Virus record (IMG/VR): IMGVR_UViG_3300048927_000338
Coordinates: 1-39,540 of that record
Length of the DNA stretch: 39,540 bases
From: a virus
Strand: one strand, 5' to 3'
A program made the position numbers and the translations under genes. The notes beneath the pieces were generated by a model. That model worked only from the letters and a program-made list of their open reading frames with translations, was not told where the DNA came from and did not search any database. Below, in pieces: positions 14,403-22,593 of the stretch; positions within the stretch are counted from its first letter, which is position 1; each line of letters starts with the position of its first letter.

Positions 14403-15082
14403 AAGCCGTCTCTGTGATCGCCGAAGGCCTGTGGACCACGGCCCAATCCGTTGAGTTCATCGCCGCCGAAGACGCTTCGCCAGTAGCCACTGAAACCAAC
14501 AGCACACTGGTCACGGCCATCAACGAACTGTTCAAAGAGCTGCGTTCGATCCGCTCGGCGTGGCGCCAGGCATGGCCCGACAAGGAAACCTATCAGGCTT
14601 CGAAGCGCCAATGGTTTCAGGCATTTCTCGAGGAAGGCATCTGCACTCAGGGTCAGATCGACTTCGGCATGGCGCAGGTTCGCAAACAGCCCGGTGACTT
14701 CATTCCAAGCCCTGGCCAGTTCATCGAATGGTGCAAGCCAACCCCCGAAATGCTTGGTTTGCCACCGCTCGCTGCGGCGCACCGCGAGGCCTGTCGCAAT
14801 GCTCACCCGGGTATGGCTGGGCAGGGCAAGTGGTCGCATGACGCCGTCTGGCACACCGCCAAGGAATGCGGATTCGAAAGCCTTAACAAACTCGACACGG
14901 TGCTCAGTCTCAAACTGTTCGAGCGCAATTACACCATCACCATTCGCCGGTTGCTGGCCGGTCTGCCGCTTCAACCGATGCCCAAGGCGCTCCCTGCACG
15001 CGTCGTTGTGAAGGCGAAACCTGAAATTGGCCTAGGCGCCCTTGCACAACTGCGCGCCACGCTGGGAGGTGCACGTGGTTAA
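14399..15082 (+). CDS. replication protein P-like helicase loader
   Basis: A protein of 227 residues from ATG 14399, which overlaps the previous stop as ATGA. The sequence follows the lambda P family: a helical LFKELRSIRSAWRQ segment, KRQWFQAFLEEG, then QIDFGMAQVRKQPGDF and PSPGQFIEWC. P-type proteins capture the host DnaB helicase and deliver it to the initiator at the origin. The adjacent O-like gene supports this. Confidence 0.85.
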   Translation: MKAVSVIAEGLWTTAQSVEFIAAEDASPVATETNSTLVTAINELFKELRSIRSAWRQAWPDKETYQASKRQWFQAFLEEGICTQGQIDFGMAQVRKQPGDFIPSPGQFIEWCKPTPEMLGLPPLAAAHREACRNAHPGMAGQGKWSHDAVWHTAKECGFESLNKLDTVLSLKLFERNYTITIRRLLAGLPLQPMPKALPARVVVKAKPEIGLGALAQLRATLGGARG

Positions 15083-15278
15083 TCCGCATCTCGTAGCGAC
15101 AGACCCAGCGGACTACCGCTACGCCGTGCATTGCTGCGCCTACAAGTGGGATCTCACCGATAAACCAGATCGCGCTGTAGCGCTATTCGAACATCGCTCG
15201 GCCGCCGAGAAGTTCGGCAGCCTGATGTGGCCGAGCACTTTCGAAGTAATCGACATCACCACAGGAGATAGGGCATGA
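15075..15278 (+). CDS. hypothetical protein, 67 residues
   Basis: Start set at GTG 15075, four bases after GGGAGGT and overlapping the P-like gene by 8 bases. The protein has a compact mixed pattern with two Cys (VHCCAYKWD) and an aromatic core. I do not recognise it. Tight packing on both sides (next start overlaps its stop) supports translation as part of the operon. Confidence 0.55.
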   Translation: MVNPHLVATDPADYRYAVHCCAYKWDLTDKPDRAVALFEHRSAAEKFGSLMWPSTFEVIDITTGDRA

Positions 15279-15394
15279 ACGACATGCTGCTTCATCTGTA
15301 CATCGCTTTCCTGACGGTCGTCGCCGTTGGCCTTTGGTGGGGCATCCGCCGTCTTGAACGCCGTGCCCGAATCGCGCGGGGCAATCGCGAATGA
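15275..15394 (+). CDS. small single-pass membrane protein, 39 residues
   Basis: ATG 15275 has AGGAGA upstream and overlaps the previous stop; TGA at 15392-15394 overlaps the next ATG. A short N-terminus is followed by one membrane segment (about residues 4-23, LLHLYIAFLTVVAVGLWWG) and a very basic tail with many Arg. The topology is likely N-out, C-in by the positive-inside rule. Function unknown; perfect coupling to both neighbours argues that it is real. Confidence 0.65.
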   Translation: MNDMLLHLYIAFLTVVAVGLWWGIRRLERRARIARGNRE

Positions 15395-15822
15395 CGCCGG
15401 GCGCCATGAAGCAATTCAAACAGAAGCCGACGCGCGCTAAGCCAGTCGACCGTGAGGGCCTGGAGCAAGCGGCGTTGATGGCTGAGCTTCGGGCCCGCAT
15501 GCCCGAGGTCGCTGACCTTATCTATCACGTCCCGAACGGCGGCCATCGCGTCAAGGCCGTAGCCGCGAAGTTGAAGGCCCAGGGCGTAAAGGCCGGTATC
15601 CCTGACCTGGTCCTGCCGATGGCCCGCGGTGGGTTCTTCGGCCTGTACATCGAGTTCAAGGCGACACCACCGAACGATGCCGCGATTTCGGCCAGCCAGC
15701 ATGAACGGATTCGCAAGCTCAATGCCCAGGGGTATCTGGCGGTGGTGTGCCGCGGGCACTTCGACACGATGGAGCAGATCCGCGCCTACCTTCGGCTCGC
15801 TCCTACAGTGGTGGCCGCATGA
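15391..15822 (+). CDS. VRR-NUC family nuclease
   Basis: A protein of 143 residues (ATG 15391; ATG 15406 also possible). It is a stand-alone PD-(D/E)xK nuclease of the VRR-NUC type: Glu25 in EGLEQAALM, the Asp in GIPDLVLP (residues 69-76), Glu88-Phe-Lys90, and Gln103 in the following helix. Phage VRR-NUC proteins cut branched or other structured DNA. In this operon, between replication and recombinase genes, a role in resolving replication or recombination intermediates is likely. Confidence 0.85.
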   Translation: MTPGAMKQFKQKPTRAKPVDREGLEQAALMAELRARMPEVADLIYHVPNGGHRVKAVAAKLKAQGVKAGIPDLVLPMARGGFFGLYIEFKATPPNDAAISASQHERIRKLNAQGYLAVVCRGHFDTMEQIRAYLRLAPTVVAA

Positions 15823-17099
15823 CCAGCGCCGCCGTGAAGATGTCCGACGCCGAGATCAAACGGCAGGCGGCCGGCGATGTCCGGAACCTGCGCGACATCG
15901 AGAATCGCGGCTTGTACCTGCGCTTCACCCGAGCTCGCGTGCGTGCGTCCTGGTATCTGGTGGTGAAGGGTGAGTGGAAGCGAATAGGCGCCTTTCCGGA
16001 CCTCAACACTAAGCAGGTGGTCGCGGCGCTGCCGGCCATCCGCCTGCGGCTGGAAGCCGGGACCGGCGCGAACCTGTCGAAGTGGGCCACTGTCGGCGAG
16101 CTGCTGACCTGGTACGCCGAGCGCATGTCCCGCGACCGAAATCTCTCCAGCAAGCGCAAGAAGACCGGCGCCTCGGCCATCAAGTGCCACCTGATGCCTC
16201 GGCTGGGCGACCTGCCACTGACCGGCATCGACAAGGCGACCCTCGACAGCCAGCTCATGTGGCCGCTGCAGGAAAGCATTTCCATCGACTACGTGCGTTC
16301 GGTGTTCCAGCTGCTGGCCCTGGCCTTCCGGCAGGCATTCAAGCTGGGGCTGATCTCGGCCAACCCGATGGCGACCATCAAGTTCAACGACTTCTCCAAG
16401 GCCAAGGTCGGGATCAAGCCGTCGCGTCTGCGTGGAGTACAGCTGTCGGGCCTTCTGGAACAACTGGCCGAAGTCATGGTGCCCGCGCCGCTGGATGCCA
16501 TGCTCGCCTCGATGATGCTGTGCCACGGCACGCGCATCGGCGAAACCCGGCAGGCACGCTGGGCGCACATCAGCCTGGCTGAGCGTGAGTGGTTCATCCC
16601 GGCCGAGCACACCAAGACCGGTGTCGAGCATCACCTGCCACTGACCGAGCAAGTCTGCGCGCTACTGATGCGGTACCGCGACGGGCAGTACGCCCGAGGC
16701 TATGACGGCCAATTCTTGTTCCCAGCACGCAATGGCAAGGCCCTGAGCGAAGGCCAAGCTAGCGCTGTGTTTGCCCGGTTGGGGCAGGGCGAGTGGACCA
16801 GCCATGACCTACGCAAGGTGGCCCGTACCGGTTGGGCTGATCTCGGCATCGATCATCTGATCGGTGAGCTGCTGATCAACCACGCCATGGGGCACAACGT
16901 GAAGGTGTACATCCAGTCGGACGTGATGAGTCGCAAGCGGGATGCGCTGGAGCAGTGGCACGCGCATCTAGACCAGAAGGGTTTTGCCCTGATTCACGGA
17001 TTGACCGGCTTTAGATTCGGAGATTCCGGTAATGCGCTGGAAGCCGCAGAACATAAGGGCTGCGAGGCCAATCAAGAATCAACCATAGGCGAGGTTTAA
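15819..17099 (+). CDS. second tyrosine recombinase in the replication operon
   Basis: A protein of 426 residues from ATG 15819, coupled to the nuclease by ATGA. All catalytic residues are present: Arg239 (CHGTRIGE), Lys266 (TKTG), His329-Asp-Leu-Arg332, His359 (AMGH) and Tyr364. The N-terminal part resembles the P4-integrase-type arm-binding domain (ENRGLYLRFT, KRIGAFPDL). It is unlike the integrase at attL in sequence and length. It could resolve multimers, invert a segment, or be an integrase left from another element. The intact active site suggests it works. Confidence 0.88.
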   Translation: MTSAAVKMSDAEIKRQAAGDVRNLRDIENRGLYLRFTRARVRASWYLVVKGEWKRIGAFPDLNTKQVVAALPAIRLRLEAGTGANLSKWATVGELLTWYAERMSRDRNLSSKRKKTGASAIKCHLMPRLGDLPLTGIDKATLDSQLMWPLQESISIDYVRSVFQLLALAFRQAFKLGLISANPMATIKFNDFSKAKVGIKPSRLRGVQLSGLLEQLAEVMVPAPLDAMLASMMLCHGTRIGETRQARWAHISLAEREWFIPAEHTKTGVEHHLPLTEQVCALLMRYRDGQYARGYDGQFLFPARNGKALSEGQASAVFARLGQGEWTSHDLRKVARTGWADLGIDHLIGELLINHAMGHNVKVYIQSDVMSRKRDALEQWHAHLDQKGFALIHGLTGFRFGDSGNALEAAEHKGCEANQESTIGEV

Positions 17100-17101
17100 A
17101 A

Positions 17102-17416
17102 ATGGGAAAAAGAACTCACGGACCCGCCTTTGTGCGTTGCCTGATCCCGCTCACCGACTGCCCATCGTGCGCTGGAAAAGGGATCGTCCAAGGCGTGTTC
17201 CATCAGCTCGACTGCATCGGTTGCCATGCATCTGGCCAGGTGAACGCCGTTACGCTGGAACCGTTGCCGGTGGAAGATTTGGTGATGCAACTGGGCATGC
17301 TGCTGCGTCGGGAGCGTCACCTCTCATCCCTGGCTTCAGTGGTGAATGACACTGCAGAGCAGTACCAGCAGAGCAACAGTCACGGCGCCGGCCGCTCGTC
17401 TTTCAAGGGGGATTAA
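17102..17416 (+). CDS. zinc-ribbon-like small protein
   Basis: A protein of 104 residues. Two CxxC pairs, Cys20-x-x-Cys23 followed by AGKG and Cys38-x-x-Cys41 followed by HASG, form a DnaJ-type zinc-binding module. A helical C-terminal half follows. Small proteins like this often lie just upstream of the Q gene in Pseudomonas and enterobacterial phages; the function is unknown, with a transcription-related role possible. GAGG precedes the start. Confidence 0.7.
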   Translation: MGKRTHGPAFVRCLIPLTDCPSCAGKGIVQGVFHQLDCIGCHASGQVNAVTLEPLPVEDLVMQLGMLLRRERHLSSLASVVNDTAEQYQQSNSHGAGRSSFKGD

Positions 17417-17419
17417 TTC

Positions 17420-17773
17420 ATGGCGAGAACCAAAAGCTTCACCGAGCGCACTGCTGAAGATCTGCTGGAACACTGGGGCCGCTGGGTGGTATTAGGCTCG
17501 GGCGTGTCCTGCTGTGCATCCCGCGAGAACACCCTGCATGCACCAATGATCACCGACGACGATGCACTGATGATCGATGCCTTGATGGGCCGACTGCTCA
17601 AGCGGTACCCGGAGTGTGGGAACGTGCTGATGAAGTACTACACCGCCCGGGACAAGGCGCTGGTAGACGTCGGCAAGAAGCTGGGATTTGGTGAAGAGAA
17701 GACCAGGCAGCTTTGGAAGGCTGGAGTCGCATGGATTGATGGGGCTCTCGATATCCGTCGAGAGGCCGCTTGA
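17420..17773 (+). CDS. Q-type late antitermination protein
   Basis: A protein of 117 residues in the classical Q position, last gene of the early operon and upstream of lysis and packaging genes. The C-terminal half has a sigma-like helix-turn-helix: RYPECGNVLMKYYTA, VGKKLGFGEEKTRQLW and then AWIDGAL. An N-terminal LLEHWGRWV segment is typical of the family. Q-type proteins load onto RNA polymerase at the late promoter and let it pass terminators; the terminators just downstream fit this. Confidence 0.8.
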   Translation: MARTKSFTERTAEDLLEHWGRWVVLGSGVSCCASRENTLHAPMITDDDALMIDALMGRLLKRYPECGNVLMKYYTARDKALVDVGKKLGFGEEKTRQLWKAGVAWIDGALDIRREAA

Positions 17774-17824
17774 CAGGACCGGGGTCGATATATAGATTTC
17801 AGTTACTTTGCGGTTTTTCCGCGA

Positions 17825-17856
17825 GCAAAGCCCGACCTTGAGTTGGGCTTTTTGCT
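17825..17856 (+). terminator. terminator after Q
   Basis: GCAAAGCCC (17825-17833) pairs with GGGCTTTTTGC (17845-17855), an 11-base loop between them and T-rich sequence on the 3' arm. It ends the early operon. In phages of this plan the late promoter usually lies nearby, with such a terminator overcome by Q. Confidence 0.8.
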
Positions 17857-17886
17857 TTCTGGTCGGTAGCTATTGAGGGGTAAGGA

Positions 17887-18432
17887 ATGGAAGCGATAAG
17901 CCCATCTGTTTGGTTTCCTGTTGTAACTCTTGTTATAGGTCTGCTGCTGAAAGCGGTATTTGACTCGTGGACAGAGAACCGACGCGCCAGTTTTGATCGA
18001 GAATCGCGAATCGAAAAAAGGAAAGAAGTCATCCTTTTGCAGAGAATGGATCTGCAGCGAAAGGCATTGGGCGATCTTCAGGTGGCAATTGCAGACATGA
18101 TGCGTTCTACGAGCCTAATTCAAGGCCATGACGTGGCTGTTTATCGTGAAACGAAGGAATGGGGTCGAAATATGAGCCCGGATGGTGTTAGTGAGGCGGC
18201 TCGAGCCAACTTTCGATCTGTCAGCCTTATGAGGGTTCGAGTAAGTGATGAAGACGTTCGGAACATGACTGGTGAGCTCTCTACTCTGTGCACCCAAGTG
18301 ACGCGGGCTCGCTCGGAAGAAGATTCAGACAGAAGTCTTCATTTAGCCGCAATCCTTTACAACTCTACAAATGAGCGAATTGGCGAAGTTTTGAGGGCCC
18401 TTGAGCATCAAGAGCAAGCTTTTCTTAGCTAA
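17887..18432 (+). CDS. membrane-anchored coiled-coil moron, unknown function
   Basis: A protein of 181 residues; GGGGTAAGG lies just before ATG 17887. One N-terminal membrane segment (about 8-25) is followed by a long charged helix (about 28-75) and a helical cytoplasmic part. Codon use is AT-richer than that of the flanking phage genes. A terminator on each side makes it an independent unit between Q and the holins. Such placement is typical of morons expressed from the prophage, for example exclusion proteins. No motif identifies it. Confidence 0.7.
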   Translation: MEAISPSVWFPVVTLVIGLLLKAVFDSWTENRRASFDRESRIEKRKEVILLQRMDLQRKALGDLQVAIADMMRSTSLIQGHDVAVYRETKEWGRNMSPDGVSEAARANFRSVSLMRVRVSDEDVRNMTGELSTLCTQVTRARSEEDSDRSLHLAAILYNSTNERIGEVLRALEHQEQAFLS

Positions 18433-18460
18433 CAGCAGGCCGTTGCCTCTATATTCATTC

Positions 18461-18489
18461 AAAGCCTCGCCATTGTGCGGGGCTTTTTC
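18461..18489 (+). terminator. strong terminator after the membrane moron
   Basis: AAAGCCTCGC (18461-18470) and GCGGGGCTTT (18477-18486) make a 10-bp stem with one G-T pair and a 6-base loop, followed by T residues. It separates the moron from the lysis genes. Confidence 0.88.
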
Positions 18490-18578
18490 GTTTTCGGCTC
18501 CGCCACACCCATCGCTCCAAGCTGGGAGTGCTGCTGGAGCCGATTCAAATACGGTCATGCACAGTCGGAGTCGAACGC

Positions 18579-18908
18579 ATGGATTTTCTGCATCGCCTGT
18601 TCGACAAAGCTGAATGGCTTATCGCAGGCTTGATTGGCGCAGTCGTCGCCAGTTGGTGGCACAAGGACGACCTCACTGATTGGCGCGCCTGGGCAATATT
18701 CCTGGTCACTGGAGTGGCTTGCTCTCTGTACCTGACAGGCATGGTCAGCGCATACCTCGGTGTGACTGAGCCGAGCATCGTCGCCGGCATCGGTTTTCTT
18801 CTTGGCACCTTCGGCGGCTCCCTCCTGGCAGCGATCAATCGCGCCATTAAAGCCGCGGACCTTTGGGCAATCATCCGCCAGAGGTTCGGCGGAGGAAATC
18901 CACCATGA
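18579..18908 (+). CDS. holin
   Basis: A protein of 109 residues from ATG 18579 (GGAG upstream; longer frame upstream ignored). Three hydrophobic segments are visible: about 13-25 (LIAGLIGAVVASW), 37-58 (AIFLVTGVACSLYLTG) and 68-88 (IVAGIGFLLGTFGGSLLA). The pattern, beginning MDFLHRLFDKAEW, is one I know from holins of Pseudomonas prophages. It would make the hole that lets the endolysin reach the cell wall. It overlaps the next membrane gene by 4 bases. Confidence 0.78.
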   Translation: MDFLHRLFDKAEWLIAGLIGAVVASWWHKDDLTDWRAWAIFLVTGVACSLYLTGMVSAYLGVTEPSIVAGIGFLLGTFGGSLLAAINRAIKAADLWAIIRQRFGGGNPP

Positions 18909-19249
18909 ATTACGAATTGATCAGTTCCATCGCCTGCGGACTGATAGCGCTGTGGGCAACCTGGTGCGTGCTGAGTGGCAAGGTGAGAGATGGCATTATC
19001 GGGAAGTTGATCTATTCCGCGATCGCCATCAGTGGTTTCGTGGTTATGGCGCGCAGCCAGAACATTTGCATTGGCCCGACCACTGCTGGCTTGACGCTGC
19101 ATGTGTCGCTGGCATTGGCCGGTATTCGTCACATCTTCATGGTGATCTGGTGGCAGCGAGTGAAGGCCTGGCTATGCCGAACACTCAATTGCGAGCACTG
19201 TCTGGGCTGCCATAAAGGCCATGCACCTGACGACCACCACAAAGGCTGA
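18905..19249 (+). CDS. second holin-like membrane protein
   Basis: A protein of 114 residues, coupled to the holin by ATGA. Three hydrophobic segments (about 5-22, 34-48 and 62-82) are followed by a C-terminal tail with four Cys/His-type residues (CEHCLGCHKGH) and His-rich end that could bind metal. Paired holin-like genes often encode holin and antiholin, or parts of a two-component holin. The cytoplasmic Cys/His tail is unusual and might sense redox state or metal. Confidence 0.65.
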   Translation: MNYELISSIACGLIALWATWCVLSGKVRDGIIGKLIYSAIAISGFVVMARSQNICIGPTTAGLTLHVSLALAGIRHIFMVIWWQRVKAWLCRTLNCEHCLGCHKGHAPDDHHKG

Positions 19250-19264
19250 CGGGCGAGGTGGATC

Positions 19265-20008
19265 ATGATCAGGATTGAAGCCAGGGCCAACGTTGAAGAA
19301 CTATCGAAGACCCTGCGCACATTAGGTGCCAAACAGCTTCCTTTCGCATTAGCGCTCACCGCCACTCGCTTGGCCATGCTTGTAAAGAAAGGCGAGCTTG
19401 CGGTAATGCGGCAGCGACTGGATAGACCGACAGCCACCACGATGAACAGCCTTTATGTGAAGGTCGCAAAGAAGGGCAACCCTGAGGCACGCACCTTTTT
19501 TAAGGACGCCTGGACATCTGGCGTTCCAGCTGACACTTATCTGCAACAGCCAGTGAAGGGTGGCCGCCGGCCACATAAGCGGTTCGAAAAGGCACTGATT
19601 GCTCGCGGCATCATGAAGCCGGGGCAGTACGCGATCCCAGCGGAATCTGCACTCAATCAGTTCGGTAACGTACCGCGCGGCACGATCATGAAGATTCTGT
19701 CGGGGCTCGGTGCGGCCGAGACTGTCAGTGGTGTGCAGGCCAACGCTACAGGCAGCAAGCGCAGTAAGCGCAAAGGTAACGCAGACAGGTATTTCGCTGG
19801 TGATGTCGATGGTACACAGGGCATCTGGGAAAGGAAGAAGTCCGCGTTCGGTGATGCCGTTCGACCTGTCTTCATCTTCAGTGATGGTGAGCCTGGGTAT
19901 CGGGTGATCATCCCTTTCTACAAGATTGCAGAGAACATCGTGAAGGCGAACCGAGCGAAGGAATTCGCCAGCGCGATGGATCAGGCGCTGTCGACAGCCC
20001 GGGGCTGA
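19265..20008 (+). CDS. putative virion morphogenesis protein, HK97 gp10-like
   Basis: A protein of 247 residues. The opening (ANVEELSKTLRTLG then LPFALALTATRLAMLVKKGE) is typical of a group of phage proteins resembling HK97 gp10 / tail-completion proteins, and is followed by DRPTATTMNSLY. It is basic and has no membrane segment. Its place upstream of the terminase is odd, because gp10-like genes normally stand between the head-tail connector and the tail terminator; no such gene is seen there (27069-27072). Assignment from general pattern only. Confidence 0.5.
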   Translation: MIRIEARANVEELSKTLRTLGAKQLPFALALTATRLAMLVKKGELAVMRQRLDRPTATTMNSLYVKVAKKGNPEARTFFKDAWTSGVPADTYLQQPVKGGRRPHKRFEKALIARGIMKPGQYAIPAESALNQFGNVPRGTIMKILSGLGAAETVSGVQANATGSKRSKRKGNADRYFAGDVDGTQGIWERKKSAFGDAVRPVFIFSDGEPGYRVIIPFYKIAENIVKANRAKEFASAMDQALSTARG

Positions 20009-20129
20009 CGGTCAGGGCAGGGGGGCCCCCCTTTGGGTCCTTCCCAGGCCCCCAGCCTCTTGCGGGTAATTCGGGCCCCGCCCATCAAATATGTATGACC
20101 TTTTTTCAGAGGTTGGTTGTTGTTTAATC
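20009..20129 (+). other. candidate cos packaging region
   Basis: This gap precedes the Nu1-type terminase gene, where lambda-type cos lies. It contains the 12-base palindrome GGGGGGCCCCCC (20020-20031), then GGGTCCTTCCC (20035-20045), close to the GGGTCCTTTCC beside lambda cosN, and after about 20 bases GGGTAATTCGGGCC, which resembles the lambda stretch leading into the nick site. It is very GC-rich. The exact nick position cannot be set from the sequence. Confidence 0.5.
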
Positions 20130-20675
20130 ATGGCCAAAAACGAAACAACCAAACAGCGCGGGTGGTTGAACAAATCCGAGATGGCGTCGAGCCTGGGAAT
20201 TTCCCCGCAAGCCTTTGACAAATGGGGAGTTGCGCCTGTCGCACGCATCGGTCGAGAGGCGTTCTACACCGTGCAGAACGTGGTCGAAAACCGTGTCGAG
20301 CACTCACAACGGAAACAACAACCGGCGGGTGAGGGAACCGAAGGTGTCGATCCGATGATCGAGTACAAGCTGCTCGAGGAGCGCCGCGGTCTCACCGCCG
20401 CCCAACGGATTGCTCAGGAGAAGAAGAACCTGGTCCTGGACAAGCAGCTGGTGCCCGTCCCATTCGCCACATTTGCCCTTGCCAAAATCGCCGCTCAGAT
20501 CGGCTCGAAACTGGACACCGTCGGCAAGACCGTCACTCGACGTCACCCAGAGGTTGACCCTCGAATCATCGAGTCGGTGGAGCGGGAGATCGCGCTTGCT
20601 CGAAATATTGCCGCCAGCTTTGGCGAGCAACTTCCGGAATTATTAGATGAGTACGTTGAGTCCATGGCTGAATGA
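20130..20675 (+). CDS. terminase small subunit, Nu1/DUF1441 type
   Basis: A protein of 181 residues from ATG 20130; the Shine-Dalgarno is poor and an in-frame ATG at 20091 is an alternative. The N-terminal LNKSEMASSLGISPQAFDKW is the winged helix of Nu1-type subunits that binds cos DNA. A long helical middle (YKLLEERRGLTAAQRIAQEK) serves oligomerisation, and the C-terminus should bind the large subunit. It overlaps the large-subunit gene by 29 bases. Confidence 0.82.
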   Translation: MAKNETTKQRGWLNKSEMASSLGISPQAFDKWGVAPVARIGREAFYTVQNVVENRVEHSQRKQQPAGEGTEGVDPMIEYKLLEERRGLTAAQRIAQEKKNLVLDKQLVPVPFATFALAKIAAQIGSKLDTVGKTVTRRHPEVDPRIIESVEREIALARNIAASFGEQLPELLDEYVESMAE

Positions 20676-22593
20676 TCTGCGTAAGTCGATCAAGCTAGGA
20701 CTCCAGGCGCTCTACAAAGAACCACCGCAAACCGCCGTCGAATGGGCGGATGCAAATTTCTACATGTCCGCCGAGTCCTCCTACAACGAGGGCAAGTGGA
20801 CGACCGAGCCGTTCCAGGTTGCGATCCTGAACAGCATGGGCAACGACCTGATCAACGTCGTCAACTTCATCAAGTCGGCGCGGATCGGTTACACCAAGCT
20901 GTTGATGGCGAACATCGGCTACAAGATCCAGCACAAGCGCCGCAACGTCATGATGTGGAGCCCGACCGACCCGGACGCCGAGGACATCAGCAAAAGCCAC
21001 GTCAACGGCATGATCCGCGACGTTCCTGTGCTGGGCGACCTGGCTCCGTGGTTCGGCCGCAAGCACAGCGACAACACCCTGGACCAGAAGATATTCGCGA
21101 ACCGGCGAACCCTCTGGATTCGCGGAGGGAAGGCTTCCCGAAACTACCGTGAGAAATCTGCTGACGAGGTGATCTACGACGAGCTCTCGAACTTTGACGA
21201 AAGCGTCGAAGGCGAAGGCGCGCCGATCACCTTGGGCGACAAGCGACTCAACGGTGCGATCTACCCGAAGTCGATCCGAGGTTCAACGCCGAAGCGCGTC
21301 GGCTCCTGCCAGATCACCAAGGCCGTCGAAGAGTCACCCTACCTGCTCAAGTTCCACATCGACTGTCCGCACTGCCGGCAGGAGCAGACGCTCAAGTGGG
21401 GCGGCAAGGATTGTGAGTTCGGCCTGAAGTGGGAAAAGAATGCGCTCGGTGAGGCCGAGAAAGCTTGGTACGTGTGCGAACACGCGGCTTGCATCATCTG
21501 GCACAACGAAATGGTCGAGGCTTCTAAGTCTGGCCGCTGGATCTGCGAGCATACTGGTATCTGGACCCGCGACGGCATGGACTGGTTTGGCGCTGACGAT
21601 GACATCATTCGCACGCCGCGCTCGGTCAGCTTCAGCATCTGGGCGATCTACAGCACTTGGAGCACCTGGCTCAGTCTGGCCGAAGAGTGGCTGAAGATCA
21701 AAGGTGATGTGTCGAAGCTGATCACCTTCATCAACACCACCCGAGGCGAAACATGGGATGACGACCAGGGCGAGAAGCTCGACTCCGAAGTTCTGTACGG
21801 GCGCCGCGAAGTTTATCCGCAGGTTCCGGCCCTTAGCCTGGTACTCGTAGGCGGCATCGATACTCAAGACGACCGTTTCGAGGGCCGTGTCTGGGCGTTC
21901 GGTCCAGGCGAGGAAGCGTGGCTGGTTCATCGCTTCATTCTCATGGGCGACCCTGCCAGCGAGGAGCTTCGCCGCAAGGTGGGGCTTGAGCTGCACCGGC
22001 AGTTCACCCGCGTGGACGGCACGGTGATGAAGGTTGAGCGCTGGACATGGGACGCCGGCGGCCACTACGCCGATGAGGTCTACGCCGAAAGCCGCAAACA
22101 TGGCGTGCACTGGGTGGTACCAATCCGTGGCGCGACCATCTATGGCAAGCCGATCGCGAATTTCCCGCGCACAAAGAACAAGGTTCACAAGGTCTTCCTG
22201 ACCGAGGTCGGTACCGACAACGCCAAAGAGCTGCTCTACAGCCGGATGGGACTCCCCGTCGATACGGCTGCATCCCAGGCGGGCGTGTCTCAGCCCGGGG
22301 TGGTTCACCTTCCGGCCAATGACGCGATCTGCGACGAATCGGAGGTGAAGCAACTCACCTCAGAAAAGAAGAAAGCAGCCATCTCCAAAGGCAAGCGCGT
22401 GATGCGCTGGGACAGCGGCGGCCGCCGAAACGAGGCGCTCGACTGCTTTGTGTATGCGCTCGCCGCGCTGCGCATCTGCCAGCAGCGATTCGGTCTTGAT
22501 CTCGATCTGTTGGTTGCGGCGGTCACTGGCGGCAATGAACCGGACGCTGAAGTACGGCCGCGGAAGAAATCCTCTCACTGGAATAAAAACTGA
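20647..22593 (+). CDS. terminase large subunit, GpA family
   Basis: A protein of 648 residues that cuts concatemers at cos and pumps DNA into the prohead. The ATPase has the lambda-type Walker A variant KSARIGYTK (76-84) and an acidic Walker B near DEVIYDEL (173-180). A zinc-ribbon-like set CPHC (240-243) with Cys277 and Cys282 lies between the ATPase and nuclease parts. The nuclease includes GGIDTQDDRFEG. Length matches lambda gpA (641). This type points to cos-site packaging rather than headful. Confidence 0.93.
   Translation: MSTLSPWLNDLRKSIKLGLQALYKEPPQTAVEWADANFYMSAESSYNEGKWTTEPFQVAILNSMGNDLINVVNFIKSARIGYTKLLMANIGYKIQHKRRNVMMWSPTDPDAEDISKSHVNGMIRDVPVLGDLAPWFGRKHSDNTLDQKIFANRRTLWIRGGKASRNYREKSADEVIYDELSNFDESVEGEGAPITLGDKRLNGAIYPKSIRGSTPKRVGSCQITKAVEESPYLLKFHIDCPHCRQEQTLKWGGKDCEFGLKWEKNALGEAEKAWYVCEHAACIIWHNEMVEASKSGRWICEHTGIWTRDGMDWFGADDDIIRTPRSVSFSIWAIYSTWSTWLSLAEEWLKIKGDVSKLITFINTTRGETWDDDQGEKLDSEVLYGRREVYPQVPALSLVLVGGIDTQDDRFEGRVWAFGPGEEAWLVHRFILMGDPASEELRRKVGLELHRQFTRVDGTVMKVERWTWDAGGHYADEVYAESRKHGVHWVVPIRGATIYGKPIANFPRTKNKVHKVFLTEVGTDNAKELLYSRMGLPVDTAASQAGVSQPGVVHLPANDAICDESEVKQLTSEKKKAAISKGKRVMRWDSGGRRNEALDCFVYALAALRICQQRFGLDLDLLVAAVTGGNEPDAEVRPRKKSSHWNKN

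Noticed and set aside
20020-20031. GGGGGGCCCCCC read as a terminator
   Set aside because: It has no room for a loop and no T-run after it. Its place just before the Nu1-type gene makes a packaging site more likely.
21334-22353. 339-codon minus-strand frame opposite the terminase gene
   Set aside because: It is the complement of the well-supported GpA terminase gene and has no start site or family motif.
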